Positions 24,905 to 34,006 of a DNA stretch of 58,905 nt are shown in pieces. The stretch covers positions 1-58,905 of the forward strand of contig NZ_JAMBOP010000030.1 of the NCBI RefSeq assembly GCF_023715645.1, written 5' to 3'. The notes under the pieces were generated by a model, which had not been told where the DNA came from, ran no database searches, and saw nothing but the letters and a program-made list of their open reading frames with translations. The stretch is from Bacillus cytotoxicus. Its GTDB lineage: Bacteria > Bacillota > Bacilli > Bacillales > Bacillaceae_G. Each line of letters begins with the position of its first letter. Positions within the stretch are counted from its first letter, which is position 1. The position numbers and the translations under genes are program-made.

Positions 24905-25909
24905 ATGAAAAAATACGAGCATTTAGTTTCATGGGTAGATAATATAAAAGAACGAAACCATAGCTCTGCAGCAGCACTTTATATTATGAAAGATAATAAA
25001 GTTGTATTGGAGCATTATAGCGGCAGTCATTCTAATACGAAAAATAGTTCTCCGATTACAGAGACTTCACAGTTTAACGTTGCTTCTGCAAGAAAAAGTT
25101 ATTTAGGGCTAGCGATTGCTTATGCGCTTTATGAGGGGAAAATTAAGAGTCTAGACGATTATACTGTGGATTACTTTGAAGAGTATGACAAAACTTTACT
25201 TGGTAAAACGACCATAAGGCACTTAGTAACTCATTCGCACGGTCTTAATGTGAGTGACAGCGGAATGATGTACCGAGAATTTGAACCTGGAGAAGGATGG
25301 GCTTACAGAGGTATTAATGTTGAAATGATGACACAGCTAATTTATAAGCTATATAATAAAAGTTTTCCGGAATTACTGAGAGAACGAGTCTTTCTACCTG
25401 CTGGTTTTACAGAAACAGCATGGCAAATAACGGATCATGACAACTTAGTAAAAGTAGTCATAAATCCCGAAGAAGAAGCTGGAAGTAAGATTGGACTATC
25501 AGATGACGGGACAGAATCAAATCTATTTGTCTCCGCTAGAGAGTTCGCTTATTGGGGAAACCTTCATCTAAATAAAGGATATATGAATGGAAAACAAATT
25601 GTCCCAAAAGAAGTGATTGAAATTGCAACGCAAGTTCATTCTCCTCATTATAAAGATGCAAACTTACCACAAAACGGATTGTTTTGGTTTGTTCAAAATA
25701 ATCCAGCGCTGCAAAGTGAAATAGGTGAAAGCGTTCCAAAAGATTCTTATCAAATTTTAGGGATAACAGGACCAACAATTTTAGTCATTCCTGAGTATAA
25801 TGTTGTTGTCGCAAAGATGTATAACAAAAGGAATAACTATGGAGAAGACAATTACCTTCAATACTTAAGAGAATTTAGCAATTTAGTGGCCGATATATTT
25901 GCTCAATAA
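24905..25909 (+). CDS. Serine hydrolase of the beta-lactamase/DD-peptidase fold
   Basis: 334 residues. The SxxK motif is ASARKSYLG (Ser near residue 62, followed by ARK) and the Y-x-N-like element is GWAYRGINVEMM. The C-terminal part (GLFWFVQNN, then YQILGITGPTILVIPEYN) supplies the third motif, with G-x-T in place of KTG. There is no signal peptide, so it is likely cytoplasmic. Family members include esterases and D-aminopeptidases; the substrate is unknown. Own terminator. Confidence 0.8.
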   Translation: MKKYEHLVSWVDNIKERNHSSAAALYIMKDNKVVLEHYSGSHSNTKNSSPITETSQFNVASARKSYLGLAIAYALYEGKIKSLDDYTVDYFEEYDKTLLGKTTIRHLVTHSHGLNVSDSGMMYREFEPGEGWAYRGINVEMMTQLIYKLYNKSFPELLRERVFLPAGFTETAWQITDHDNLVKVVINPEEEAGSKIGLSDDGTESNLFVSAREFAYWGNLHLNKGYMNGKQIVPKEVIEIATQVHSPHYKDANLPQNGLFWFVQNNPALQSEIGESVPKDSYQILGITGPTILVIPEYNVVVAKMYNKRNNYGEDNYLQYLREFSNLVADIFAQ

Positions 25910-25955
25910 CCATATTGGCTGATCGATTTGTATATAATCATTAAGAATTAAAAAC

Positions 25956-25998
25956 AAAGAAGAGAATCCACTCCCACATAGAGTTGATTCTCTTCTTC
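25956..25998. terminator. Bidirectional terminator
   Basis: AAGAAGAGAATC pairs with GATTCTCTTCTT. Confidence 0.8.
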
Positions 25999-26245
25999 AT
26001 TTATTTTTATGAAGAACTCACATTTGATATAAAAGATGGAATGAAAAAATATCCAACAAAACATGAAGCCGTATTTCTAAAAATAACGCAGTGAAATGTA
26101 CAATGGAAAAACTATAGATAGATTGTACAGTGACATACGACAGTTGATATTATTCTATAAAAATATAAAATGAGGATAGCGAATTAAGAGAATTATAAGG
26201 TAGTATAAAAAAAGACAAAAATATTAAAAGGGGAAAGAAAATAAA
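25999..26245. other. Intergenic DNA before DUF2785 gene
   Basis: AT-rich; apart from the ribosome site AAAGGGGAAAG near 26230, no structured element or frame was seen. Confidence 0.4.
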
Positions 26246-27064
26246 ATGATGGATCAACTTGAATTGAAACAAGAATTACAACAAGTCAAAAATAACAATT
26301 TCACCGTACCAGAAGATGTAGACGCATATCCATATGCACAATGGATGATGGATTATATCGGGTCAACTGATGCAAATTTGCGCGATGAATTGATTTACAG
26401 TACGCTCGAGCGCTGGATTACAAGCGAAGTATTTAGACATAAAGAGTTACGCGGGCTACTGCTGCAGGCGCTAAGTCCTGATTATTTATTTTATAAAATC
26501 GGTGAAAAGGGAACAGACTCCGTTTTTAAACGTGCTTTCTCAGTTCTAATCCCACCGCTTATTTTATCTGTTCATGAAAAAGAACCGTTCTTATCTGAAG
26601 AACAGCTCTACAGCGTGGCAGAACAAGTTCTTGAATATGTGTATCTTGAGCAAGATGTAAGGGGCTATGTAGCTGGAAAAGGATGGGCTCATTCTACTGC
26701 ACATGCTGCAGATGCATTAGATGCTTTAGCACGTACAGTGCGAAATCGCGAATTTTCGCATGCTATCCTCAGTGTTGTTCGTTATAAAGTTCGAGTGCAT
26801 GATTACGTATACATCAACTTTGAAGATGAGAGATTAGTGACGGCAGTAATGTCTTTATGGAACCAAAATATCTTAACACAAGAAGAATGGAACAACTGGC
26901 TTCATAGCTTTACGATCATTGAAGAAGCTCCAAATTCCCGAAATGATATTTTAGTACAAAACATCAGAACATTCTTAAGAAGCTTGTATTTCAGGGCTTT
27001 AGAACAAGAAGGAAGCTCTACTTTTACAGTTTCTGTATTGGAGACTTTAAAACTATTGCGTTAG
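26246..27064 (+). CDS. DUF2785 family protein
   Basis: 272 residues, ATG 26246 or 26249. Mostly helical; the central GWAHSTAHAADALDALART is the conserved DUF2785 block with two His and an Asp. There is no membrane segment. The family is widespread in Firmicutes and of unknown function; the His/Asp pattern would suit metal binding, which is inference. Monocistronic. Confidence 0.8.
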   Translation: MMDQLELKQELQQVKNNNFTVPEDVDAYPYAQWMMDYIGSTDANLRDELIYSTLERWITSEVFRHKELRGLLLQALSPDYLFYKIGEKGTDSVFKRAFSVLIPPLILSVHEKEPFLSEEQLYSVAEQVLEYVYLEQDVRGYVAGKGWAHSTAHAADALDALARTVRNREFSHAILSVVRYKVRVHDYVYINFEDERLVTAVMSLWNQNILTQEEWNNWLHSFTIIEEAPNSRNDILVQNIRTFLRSLYFRALEQEGSSTFTVSVLETLKLLR

Positions 27065-27201
27065 TTTTATTGTTCCTAAGGGAGAATAACTAATGGAGAA
27101 ATGCATGGTCAAACGAATTTTAGATGGATTCACCAAGATCAAAAATGTATAATATTAAAATCACTTCATCATGGTATTTTTCACAAAATTAATAAACTTG
27201 A

Positions 27202-27609
27202 GGTAAAAGTTTATGTTCAACATTAAAATTAAATCCTGATTACGAAAAAGATGTTCCAAGCAAAGATGATCCTAGTGGAATAGATGTAGGGAATGGAATT
27301 AAAGGTTTTGCTGAGGGAGCAGCAGGAGCAATGTATTTGAACTTTGTTAAGGATCATTGGGAAATTGTTTTAAAAAGTCCATTGACAAATAAAGATGAAA
27401 ATATACCCATCGCAAAATCTATAGTGAACCAATTAGAGAAAGAGCCACTACCAACTCCAAACTCTTACGCAGTTATAGAAGTGGATAACAGGCAAAAACA
27501 AAACCGTGTATATTGGCAAAAGGAAAATACTTTATATGGTATAGAAACGACTGGTACTATTCAAGATGCATTAACTATTGCCGCTCACTTTGAGTCTACG
27601 TCTAAGTGA
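27202..27609 (+). pseudogene. Remnant of a hypothetical protein
   Basis: An open frame from 27202 with no good start runs LNPDYEKDVPSKDDPSG and then past the internal ATG 27331 (MYLNFVKDHWEIVLKSPLTN) to 27609. The protein-like composition extends upstream of that ATG, so the N-terminus appears lost. A short frame at 27093-27152 may be another piece. If the ATG at 27331 is used, the product is 92 residues. No family recognised. Confidence 0.4.
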
Positions 27610-27712
27610 TTAACGAATGTATTTTCTCAATGAAGTGGATAATAGAATCTAGAAAGAGTATTGTTCTCTTATCAACAATTTAGTAAATGTATTTCATCAA
27701 TATGCTGAAAAT

Positions 27713-27761
27713 AAAAAGGGTCCTATCACCTGTATATAGTAGGTGATAGGACCCTTTTTAT
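27713..27761. terminator. Strong bidirectional terminator
   Basis: AAAAAGGGTCCTATCACCT pairs with its full complement around a short loop; it serves both converging transcripts. Confidence 0.9.
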
Positions 27762-27825
27762 TATGACATGGAATTTTTCAGTAGCCTCAATGATTAAGAC
27801 TCTTTTTTGAAAGTAGTGTAAACAC

Positions 27826-28053
27826 CTATGATTTTTGTTTATATGATAAGAAAAATTTGCCGCTAAAATCTTCACCAGTTACTTTTACTTGATACATATC
27901 ATCTTGAGGGATTTGAATGCCTTTTTCTTTCTGTTTATTATTTAATTGTAAAACAATACTCCCATGAGAATCTATAACATATGCTGTTATAAAACCTCTT
28001 TGTGTTTCTTCACTTAAGGAGAATAGCCAATTTTCATTTTTCTTAACGTTCAT
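27826..28053 (-). CDS. Hypothetical protein (75 aa)
   Basis: Starts MNVKKNENWLFSLSEETQRG and appears beta-rich (ITAYVIDSHGSIVLQL, then YQVKVTGEDFSGKFFLSY), as in small extracytoplasmic-like domains, but no signal peptide is present. The ATG directly follows the stop of the lipoprotein gene upstream, so the two form an operon and may work together. Function unknown. Confidence 0.55.
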   Translation of the reverse strand: MNVKKNENWLFSLSEETQRGFITAYVIDSHGSIVLQLNNKQKEKGIQIPQDDMYQVKVTGEDFSGKFFLSYKQKS

Positions 28054-28353
28054 TTATTGTCCTATTTCTCCTCTGAAGCCTTCACATCGTCTAATTCCTA
28101 AGCTATTCTCTTCAGTTTTAATTTTACCTCTATCTATTGTTCCTGTTCTATAAAATCCCCTCTTTTCTTGTTCCAGTGCCATTTCATCACTTCTTTTACC
28201 TAATTCTATTAATTTTTTACCTTCAGGCGAATTTAAAGATGGATCATCGATTGCAGCACCAGTACTCTCTATTTCTTTAGAACTTCCTGTGTTATGGCTA
28301 CAAGATACACAAAAAAGGGTGAAAGTCATAAATGTAATTACACTTTTTTTCAT
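28054..28353 (-). CDS. Small lipoprotein (99 aa)
   Basis: Signal peptide MKKSVITFMTFTLFCVSC with a lipobox ending at Cys18, then a Ser/Gly-rich spacer and a polar domain (PEGKKLIELGKRSDEMALEQ). It would be anchored on the outer face of the membrane. First gene of a two-gene operon with the 75-aa protein. No family recognised. Confidence 0.6.
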   Translation of the reverse strand: MKKSVITFMTFTLFCVSCSHNTGSSKEIESTGAAIDDPSLNSPEGKKLIELGKRSDEMALEQEKRGFYRTGTIDRGKIKTEENSLGIRRCEGFRGEIGQ

Positions 28354-28362
28354 AGCAAGGAT

Positions 28363-28397
28363 AAAAAAGTATCTTATACTCTATAAAGGATACTTTT
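28363..28397. terminator. Hairpin terminator
   Basis: AAAAAGTATC pairs with GATACTTTTT. Confidence 0.65.
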
Positions 28398-28782
28398 TCT
28401 ATATTTTAACTTTACAACAAAAATCTTGCAGGCGCATAAAAAAATAGACGCTTCAGATTAGCCTGTAATGAATTTTAGCGTTCATAATAATACAGTTGGT
28501 ATCAGAGCGTTCAATTCATTTTACAGGACCAATATAAGCAGTCAAATGAAATTAATATATTATTATGACCTAGAACCCTAAAATAGTAGTTATTATAAGA
28601 TTAATAGTAATCTAAATTTACTATTTCGCTGATGGATCCTTAACGTCCTTCCTGCCGCAGTTAACACAAGCATTCCGTGTGAGACGAAAGTATGCTAAGG
28701 CAGAAGCACTCATATGAATCCGCCCATTACAATACTAAGGAGGTTGGCTTTTTCCCTGTAGCTACGAAGCAATAGACCTCTA
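28398..28782. other. Gene-free stretch with a GC-richer block
   Basis: No complete gene. 28630-28780 is richer in G+C than its surroundings and includes GAGGTTGGC / GACCTC-type complementary ends (28741-28779). On the minus strand it encodes 30 open codons with a CVNCGRK motif. It may be the end of a lost mobile element; not identified. Confidence 0.3.
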
Positions 28783-28983
28783 TTACTTAAAAATCCTTCG
28801 CAGAATTTTAATTTTGTCCCTATACGGTGGAAATACAATCCCTAAGTCTATCTTTGAGCTTTTCTTTAAAATGCTCTTACGATGTGTAAAAGTATCAAAA
28901 CTATGTTTGCCATGATAGGCACCGAACCCTGCACTTCCTACACCGCCAAAAGGCAAGTGGAGATTAGCCATGTGTGACATCAT
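28783..28983 (-). pseudogene. Aldehyde dehydrogenase, C-terminal fragment
   Basis: 66 codons matching the end of family 3-like aldehyde dehydrogenases (YwdH-type): HMANLHLPFGGVGSAGFGAY, then HGKHSFDTFTHRKSILKK. The catalytic Cys and NAD domains are missing and no related frame precedes it, so about 85% of the gene has been lost. Confidence 0.8.
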
Positions 28984-29088
28984 TCTTTCTATTAGTCTTA
29001 CAAAACTGTAAGATACCTGTCATCTGCTTCAATAGCACTTAAAAATACCTAGCGTATATACTATTTACAAAAAGAGGAGGATGAGAAT

Positions 29089-29220
29089 ATGCATGAAGTG
29101 ATTGAAGAAGTATTGGTTGGCCTATGCGAATTCGTAGTTGAAGTTGCAGGTGAAGTCGTTACTAACATCTTTACAGAATGGAATACAGAGGAAGATAAAG
29201 AAGAAAAAGAAATATTGTAA
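29089..29220 (+). CDS. Small acidic protein (43 aa)
   Basis: ATG behind AAAGAGGAGGATG. A hydrophobic/acidic helix (EEVLVGLCEFVVEVAGEVVT) is followed by an acidic tail (EEDKEEKEIL). It might be amphipathic and membrane-associated. No family recognised. Confidence 0.5.
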   Translation: MHEVIEEVLVGLCEFVVEVAGEVVTNIFTEWNTEEDKEEKEIL

Positions 29221-29295
29221 GTTAACATGTACAATTATATTAAATTCAAATCATCCATCTATAGACAAATAATAATAATTAGTTCATAATTTAAA

Positions 29296-29324
29296 TTAAT
29301 AATTAACAAGTTGTTAATTATTAA
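29296..29324. promoter_or_regulatory. NrtR operator upstream of nrtR
   Basis: Perfect 29-bp palindrome with half-site TTAATAATTAACAA around a central G. A near copy stands before the decayed pncB, as expected for an autoregulated NAD regulon. Confidence 0.75.
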
Positions 29325-29369
29325 AATCCGAGAAACTTGTAAAGAAAGATACAAATAGGAGGGCGACAA

Positions 29370-30146
29370 ATGTCAAACCAAGATGCTTTAAAACAATATG
29401 ATGTAAAACAATATAAGACACCTGATGGCTATACATCAGATATCGCAGTATTTACTATTATAACTGAGGAAAAAGAAGAACATAAGCCTCCTGTTATGGC
29501 TCTGAAATTAATGCTGATAAAACGGGCCTTAACCAATTCAGAAGGAAAAACTAATATTGAAGCAGGAAAATGGGCGTTACCAGGCGGCTTTGTACAGGAG
29601 GATGAAACGGCGTTTGCGGCAGCAAAGCGAGAGTTAGAGGAAGAAACAGGTGTAGAAGGTATACATATTAAGCATTATGGTGTGTATGATAAACCTGGCC
29701 GTGATCCACGTGGTTGGATTATTTCTAACGCTCATTATGCAATTATACCAGAGTATTATTTAGAAAAACGTCAAGCTAATGATGATGCTGCAGAAGTTGC
29801 ATTATTTTCAGTTGATGAAGTTCTGAAACTAGACTTAGCTTTTGATCATCAGCAGATCATAAGTGACGCAATTAAAGTCATTACAATTGATTTGCTTCAA
29901 ACAACTGTCGCAAAAAACTTCTTACCAAAGAGTTTTACATACTCTGAGTTACAAGCCGTATTATTGACTGTTACTAATGATCCAGCAATTAAGAGTGGGC
30001 AAGCATTCGCTAGAAAAATAAAAGCTTTGCCGTTCATTCAAGAAGTTACAGGTCAAACGACTCAACGAACATCGAAAAAATCCGCACAATTATATCGTTT
30101 TGTAGAGATGGACATAGTACAACCAATATACACAGCTAGATATTGA
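29370..30146 (+). CDS. nrtR: NrtR-type Nudix transcriptional regulator of NAD metabolism
   Basis: 258 residues behind AGGAGGGCGAC. The N-terminal Nudix domain contains GKWALPGGFVQEDETAFAAA followed by KRELEEETGV; the C-terminal winged helix covers about residues 170-250 (FTYSELQAVLLTVTND, then QLYRFVE). NrtR proteins bind ADP-ribose-type ligands through the Nudix domain and repress NAD biosynthesis genes. Two matching palindromes, one before this gene and one before the pncB remnant that precedes nadD and nadE, support the assignment. Confidence 0.88.
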   Translation: MSNQDALKQYDVKQYKTPDGYTSDIAVFTIITEEKEEHKPPVMALKLMLIKRALTNSEGKTNIEAGKWALPGGFVQEDETAFAAAKRELEEETGVEGIHIKHYGVYDKPGRDPRGWIISNAHYAIIPEYYLEKRQANDDAAEVALFSVDEVLKLDLAFDHQQIISDAIKVITIDLLQTTVAKNFLPKSFTYSELQAVLLTVTNDPAIKSGQAFARKIKALPFIQEVTGQTTQRTSKKSAQLYRFVEMDIVQPIYTARY

Positions 30147-30156
30147 TTTTTTAGAA

Positions 30157-30185
30157 TTAATAATTAACAAATTGTCAATTATTAT
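30157..30185. promoter_or_regulatory. NrtR operator upstream of the pncB-nadD-nadE genes
   Basis: Palindrome with left half TTAATAATTAACAA and right half TTGTCAATTATTAT, two mismatches from the copy at 29296. It precedes the AGGGAGGAAA ribosome site of the decayed pncB by about 25 bp. Confidence 0.75.
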
Positions 30186-30224
30186 AGAACATACAATATG
30201 TTTAAATAAAGGGAGGAAATTATA

Positions 30225-30726
30225 ATGAATGACAAATAATAGCTTAGCGTTTGATTGTCCTGCCTTAGGAGCCGTTTACAAGCTCGTTTCCATCGAAGAT
30301 CAAAACGGTAAAATGGTTGATACAATTAAAATCAGTTCCAATCCTGAAAAGTAACTACTCTAGGTCTTAAAAAAGTGTATCTTATTATTAATACGATAAA
30401 CAGAAAATTCAACTGAAGAATAGCGATTAAAAATGTTTCATCCAACGCATACTTTTATTAGTAAATTTGTAACGACCTTTGAAGCTAAAGAACTGCATCA
30501 CGATATTTTCATAGAAGGCGAATGTGTATATCATTCTCCATCACTGCAAAAAATTCAGCAATTCACAAAAGATAACTTAGATTTGCTTTGGGATGAATAT
30601 AAACGCGGATTAAATCCAGAATAATATCCTTTAGATTTTAGTCAAAAGTGTTGGGGCAATAAAATGAAGAATATTGATAAAGTAAAACAAAAAGTTGCGG
30701 AGATGATTGGATATGAAAACAAATGA
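30225..30726 (+). pseudogene. pncB: Nicotinate phosphoribosyltransferase, decayed
   Basis: The ribosome site and ATG (30225) remain, but after four codons the sequence jumps to FDCPALGAVYKLVSIEDQNG and IKISSNPEK, near the C-terminal third of the enzyme. A lost A then shifts the frame (VTTLGLKKVYLIIN continues in the next frame). The last part, MFHPTHTFISKFVTTFEAKE to LDLLWDEYKRGLNPE, is interrupted by TAA at 30622 where GAA is expected, and continues YPLDFSQKCWGNKM to a TGA that overlaps the nadD start. The enzyme made nicotinate mononucleotide from nicotinate; this copy cannot. Confidence 0.88.
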
Positions 30727-31414
30727 AATCGAATTAACGAAAAGTATAGAGTATCTTCAAGCGTTGAATCCCCAAAAAGATAGTAGTGAACTATTTAAAA
30801 AGGGGCGACGAATTGGAATATATGGTTCCTCATTTGATCCAATCACAAATGTTCATTTGTGGACAGCTTCTACTGTGGCACATCGTAAAAAATTAGATTA
30901 TATTATCTTTTTACCTTCAACAAATATGCGCATCGATAAGAAAATACAAACGACAGGCGATCATCGCGCGAAGATGATTAGTTTAGCCATACAAGATAAC
31001 CAAAAGTTCATTTTGGACTCCCATGAATTAAACGTATTACCAGGCAAACATTATACATACTATACAATGAAACATTTTAGGACTATATTTAAAGAAGCGG
31101 AATTGTTCTTTATCATGGGTGCAGACCTTTTAGTAGATATTGCTGATGGAAAATGGAAGATGGATAAAGAATTGATAAGCGAAAATAATTTTATCATTAT
31201 GGCTCGCAATGGTATCGATATGCTTCAAACGATTAGTCGATCTGCTCTCCTTCGCAATTATGACGATGGCAGGTTTCAATTAATCGATAAAGGATTAGCT
31301 ATGGAAATTAGTTCTACATATATACGCGAAGAATTTTCTAAAGGCGGCGAACCGCGTTACCTTCTCCCGGATAGCTGCTACTATTACATTAAAGAACAAG
31401 GTTTGTATCAATAA
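30713..31414 (+). CDS. NadD-like nicotinate mononucleotide adenylyltransferase
   Basis: 233 residues from ATG 30713 (GGAG at 30699-30702); the in-frame TTG at 30707 is too close to it. After about 30 extra N-terminal residues comes the nucleotidyltransferase motif IGIYGSSFDPITNVHL (the TxxH signature is TNVH) and, near the end, the ISSTYIREEF motif. It adenylates nicotinate mononucleotide to deamido-NAD. It overlaps the end of the pncB remnant and is followed by nadE, both presumably under the NrtR operator. It is probably a second NadD beside a housekeeping copy. Confidence 0.82.
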   Translation: MKTNEIELTKSIEYLQALNPQKDSSELFKKGRRIGIYGSSFDPITNVHLWTASTVAHRKKLDYIIFLPSTNMRIDKKIQTTGDHRAKMISLAIQDNQKFILDSHELNVLPGKHYTYYTMKHFRTIFKEAELFFIMGADLLVDIADGKWKMDKELISENNFIIMARNGIDMLQTISRSALLRNYDDGRFQLIDKGLAMEISSTYIREEFSKGGEPRYLLPDSCYYYIKEQGLYQ

Positions 31415-31464
31415 TAGATATTACATATCATATAAAACGCTAAAAACTGAAAGGGAAGATTTTA

Positions 31465-32286
31465 ATGACCAGTTTACAACAAAAAATCATGTCGGACTTA
31501 AACGTGTCAGCAGTCATTGATCCGAAACAAGAAATTCGTAAAAGAGTCGACTTTTTAAAAGCATACGCACTTAAAACAGGAGCAAAAGGCTTCGTATTAG
31601 GAATTAGCGGCGGTCAAGATTCAACATTGGCTGGAAGACTCGCTCAGCTAGCGGTTGAAGAATTAAGAACCGAAGGACATCATGTAAAATTTGTAGCGAT
31701 TCGCCTACCGTACGGCGTTCAAAAAGATGAAGATGATGCACAAGCAGCATTACAATTCATTCAAGCAGATGAAGAACTTACATTTGATATTCAAACGACA
31801 GTCGACGCTTTTGCAGAGCAATATCAAAAAGATGCAAAAGAGCAACTTACAGATTTCAATAAAGGAAATGTAAAAGCACGAGTTCGAATGATTTCGCAAT
31901 ATGCAGTAGGTGGACAAAATGGCCTTCTTGTAATCGGTACAGACCACGCAGCTGAAGCTGTAACAGGTTTCTATACGAAATACGGCGATGGTGGTGCTGA
32001 CATTCTTCCGTTGTCCGGATTAACAAAAAGACAAGGAAGAGAACTATTGAAGGCGTTAAACGCTTCAGAGAGATTGTATTTAAAAGTTCCAACAGCTGAT
32101 TTACTAGATAATAAACCACAACAAGCAGATGAAACCGAACTAGGAATTTCTTATGAAGAATTAGATGATTATTTAGAAGGTAAGCAAGTATCTAAAGAAG
32201 TAGCAGAAGCAATCGAAAAGCGATACTTAGTTACAGAACATAAACGACAACTTCCTACAACTATGTTTGATGATTGGTGGAAATAA
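31465..32286 (+). CDS. nadE: Ammonia-dependent NAD synthetase
   Basis: 273 residues, ATG behind AAAGGGAAG. The PP-loop is [18 protein letters not shown] (about residue 45). Other conserved blocks are [20 protein letters not shown] and the Lys/Asp region [20 protein letters not shown]. There is no glutaminase domain, so it uses free ammonia. It amidates deamido-NAD in the last step of NAD synthesis. Last gene of the NrtR-linked cluster, with a terminator about 55 bp downstream. Confidence 0.93.
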   Translation: MTSLQQKIMSDLNVSAVIDPKQEIRKRVDFLKAYALKTGAKGFVLGISGGQDSTLAGRLAQLAVEELRTEGHHVKFVAIRLPYGVQKDEDDAQAALQFIQADEELTFDIQTTVDAFAEQYQKDAKEQLTDFNKGNVKARVRMISQYAVGGQNGLLVIGTDHAAEAVTGFYTKYGDGGADILPLSGLTKRQGRELLKALNASERLYLKVPTADLLDNKPQQADETELGISYEELDDYLEGKQVSKEVAEAIEKRYLVTEHKRQLPTTMFDDWWK

Positions 32287-32340
32287 TAAAAAGTAATAGC
32301 ATGAAGTAAACAATACTTCTTAATTAACGATATAGATTAG

Positions 32341-32383
32341 AAAGAATGCACATATAGATCATCTAGTATGTGCATTCTTTTTG
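32341..32383 (+). terminator. nadE terminator
   Basis: AAAGAATGCACATA pairs with TATGTGCATTCTTT. Confidence 0.85.
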
Positions 32384-32544
32384 TTTGTATATATTCACCT
32401 TAGCTCCATACCCAAAATAGAAGATTTGCTATAACTAACAATTAAAAATGGAAAAATTCTCAAAATAAAGTAAAATGATAAAAAAGGCACTTATGAAAAA
32501 CTAAGATATACAGGAATGAATCTAAATAAGGAGCGAGTGAACAA

Positions 32545-33369
32545 ATGCAAGGAACTATCGGTATCGATGTTGGAGGCACATTAACCAAAATTGCTTATTT
32601 TGATAAAGATAATGAATTACAACTTCATAAATTTTGTTCCGATGAACTTGAAAAAGTGGGAGATTGGATTAATTCGAACGATTTAACAAATGAAATATGT
32701 ATTACTGGCGGCAAAGCTGAACAGCTAAAAAAGCTTATTTTAGAGAAACAGCATATAAATTATATTCTAGAATTCGATGCTACATGTAGAGGCGTTAATT
32801 ATTTACTTCATAAAAGTAATTATTCTTTTGATAATTATGTAGTTACCAATATTGGAACAGGTACCTCCATACATATCATGCACGGAAATACATACTATCG
32901 TATAGGCGGAACTGGAATAGGCGGTGGCACATTGAAGGGGCTATCTACACTATTAACTGGTATAGAAAATTTTGATGAAATCGTAAAATATTCAAAACTT
33001 GGTTCAAGGACAAACTTAGATATAAAAGTTAGTGATATTTATTCTGAAATAAAGTCCCCTATCGCTGGAGATCTAACTGCCAGTAACTTTGGAAATGCCT
33101 CCATTAGTAAAGGAAATAATAATATATCAGATTTAATCGCAACTGTTCAGGGGCTTGTTGGAGAGGTTATTACAACTTTGAGTCTTCAAATTGCAGCTGC
33201 ACAAAGCATAGATAATATTGTTTATATAGGATCTACTTTATCAAATAACGAAACGTTAAAAGATATCATCAGCGGTTATACACTGCAGAACAATAAAAAT
33301 CCCATTTTCTTTAAAGACCCTGGATTTAGCGGTGCAATCGGTGCCTTATTAAGTAAAACTAATTCATAA
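32545..33369 (+). CDS. coaW: Type II pantothenate kinase
   Basis: 274 residues behind AAGGAGCGAG. It has the ASKHA phosphate loop GIDVGGTLTKIAYF at the N-terminus, Glu in the ILEFDATCRG block, NIGTGTSIHI, and GGTGIGGGTLKGLS, which together define the staphylococcal/Bacillus type II enzyme. It phosphorylates pantothenate to start CoA synthesis and is not feedback-inhibited by CoA in characterised members. Monocistronic; its place next to the NAD genes may be coincidental. Confidence 0.88.
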   Translation: MQGTIGIDVGGTLTKIAYFDKDNELQLHKFCSDELEKVGDWINSNDLTNEICITGGKAEQLKKLILEKQHINYILEFDATCRGVNYLLHKSNYSFDNYVVTNIGTGTSIHIMHGNTYYRIGGTGIGGGTLKGLSTLLTGIENFDEIVKYSKLGSRTNLDIKVSDIYSEIKSPIAGDLTASNFGNASISKGNNNISDLIATVQGLVGEVITTLSLQIAAAQSIDNIVYIGSTLSNNETLKDIISGYTLQNNKNPIFFKDPGFSGAIGALLSKTNS

Positions 33370-33378
33370 TTCACACCC

Positions 33379-33407
33379 AAAAAGCATGGTAATTTACCAT
33401 GCTTTTT
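33379..33407. terminator. coaW terminator, bidirectional
   Basis: AAAAAGCATGGTAA pairs with TTACCATGCTTTTT. Confidence 0.85.
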
Positions 33408-33449
33408 GAATAAATCTTTCTAGAACATGCACGAAAAGTTCATTTTTAA

Positions 33450-33614
33450 CTATAAAATATCTTTTTTAGTAGATAATTCGCCGCCAGATTTCCCTTTGGA
33501 CTGAGAAGCATCTTTCTCACGAACATAACCCGTAGTTGCATTGTCAGTAGTAGGTCCAGCTGTGTTAAATCTCTCATCTCCAGTACGGTGAGAGTCGTTC
33601 GATTGATTTTTCAT
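33450..33614 (-). CDS. Small hydrophilic protein (54 aa)
   Basis: ATG behind AGGAGGTGCTCC. The product (MKNQSNDSHRTGDERFNTAG, then YVREKDASQSKGKSGGELST) is polar and probably disordered, similar in style to the 47-aa and 50-aa proteins at 22066 and 23269. No family assigned. Confidence 0.5.
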   Translation of the reverse strand: MKNQSNDSHRTGDERFNTAGPTTDNATTGYVREKDASQSKGKSGGELSTKKDIL

Positions 33615-34006
33615 GGAGCACCTCCTAGTTAGAATAAGTGTAGTATGCCCATGTTAGAGGCGATATTATATTTCATTTTCCGCTTATTATTCCATTCTTT
33701 TGTTTTATTGATTCTTTGCTAAGTACATAAAGAACAATCATTTTGAAAAACATCTAGACTTAATAGTAGAACAAGGGCATGAAACTCAAATAGAGGGCCG
33801 ATTTATAAGTTAACTTGGAAAAAAAAAAAAGAAAAATAGTTACATTAATCAATTTTAAAATATCTATTTAATTATTTTTCCTTTAATTGTATTGACATAA
33901 TATTATATAATGCAAAAGTAGTTTATATACCATATTTTGTATAGACCACAATTTTGATATACATATATTTAATAAAGTTAAAACAAACTAAAGGGGATTT
34001 AACATC
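33615..34006. other. Intergenic region before the GW-module gene
   Basis: Contains the minus-strand ribosome site of the 54-aa gene, a 12-A tract at 33819-33830, and very AT-rich sequence with TTGACA at 33892 but no -10 at standard spacing. The ribosome site AAAGGGGATT precedes 34007. No gene seen. Confidence 0.4.

Noticed and set aside
32545-33369. Type II pantothenate kinase as a member of the NrtR regulon
   Set aside because: It has its own upstream region after the nadE terminator and no palindrome like those at 29296 and 30157.
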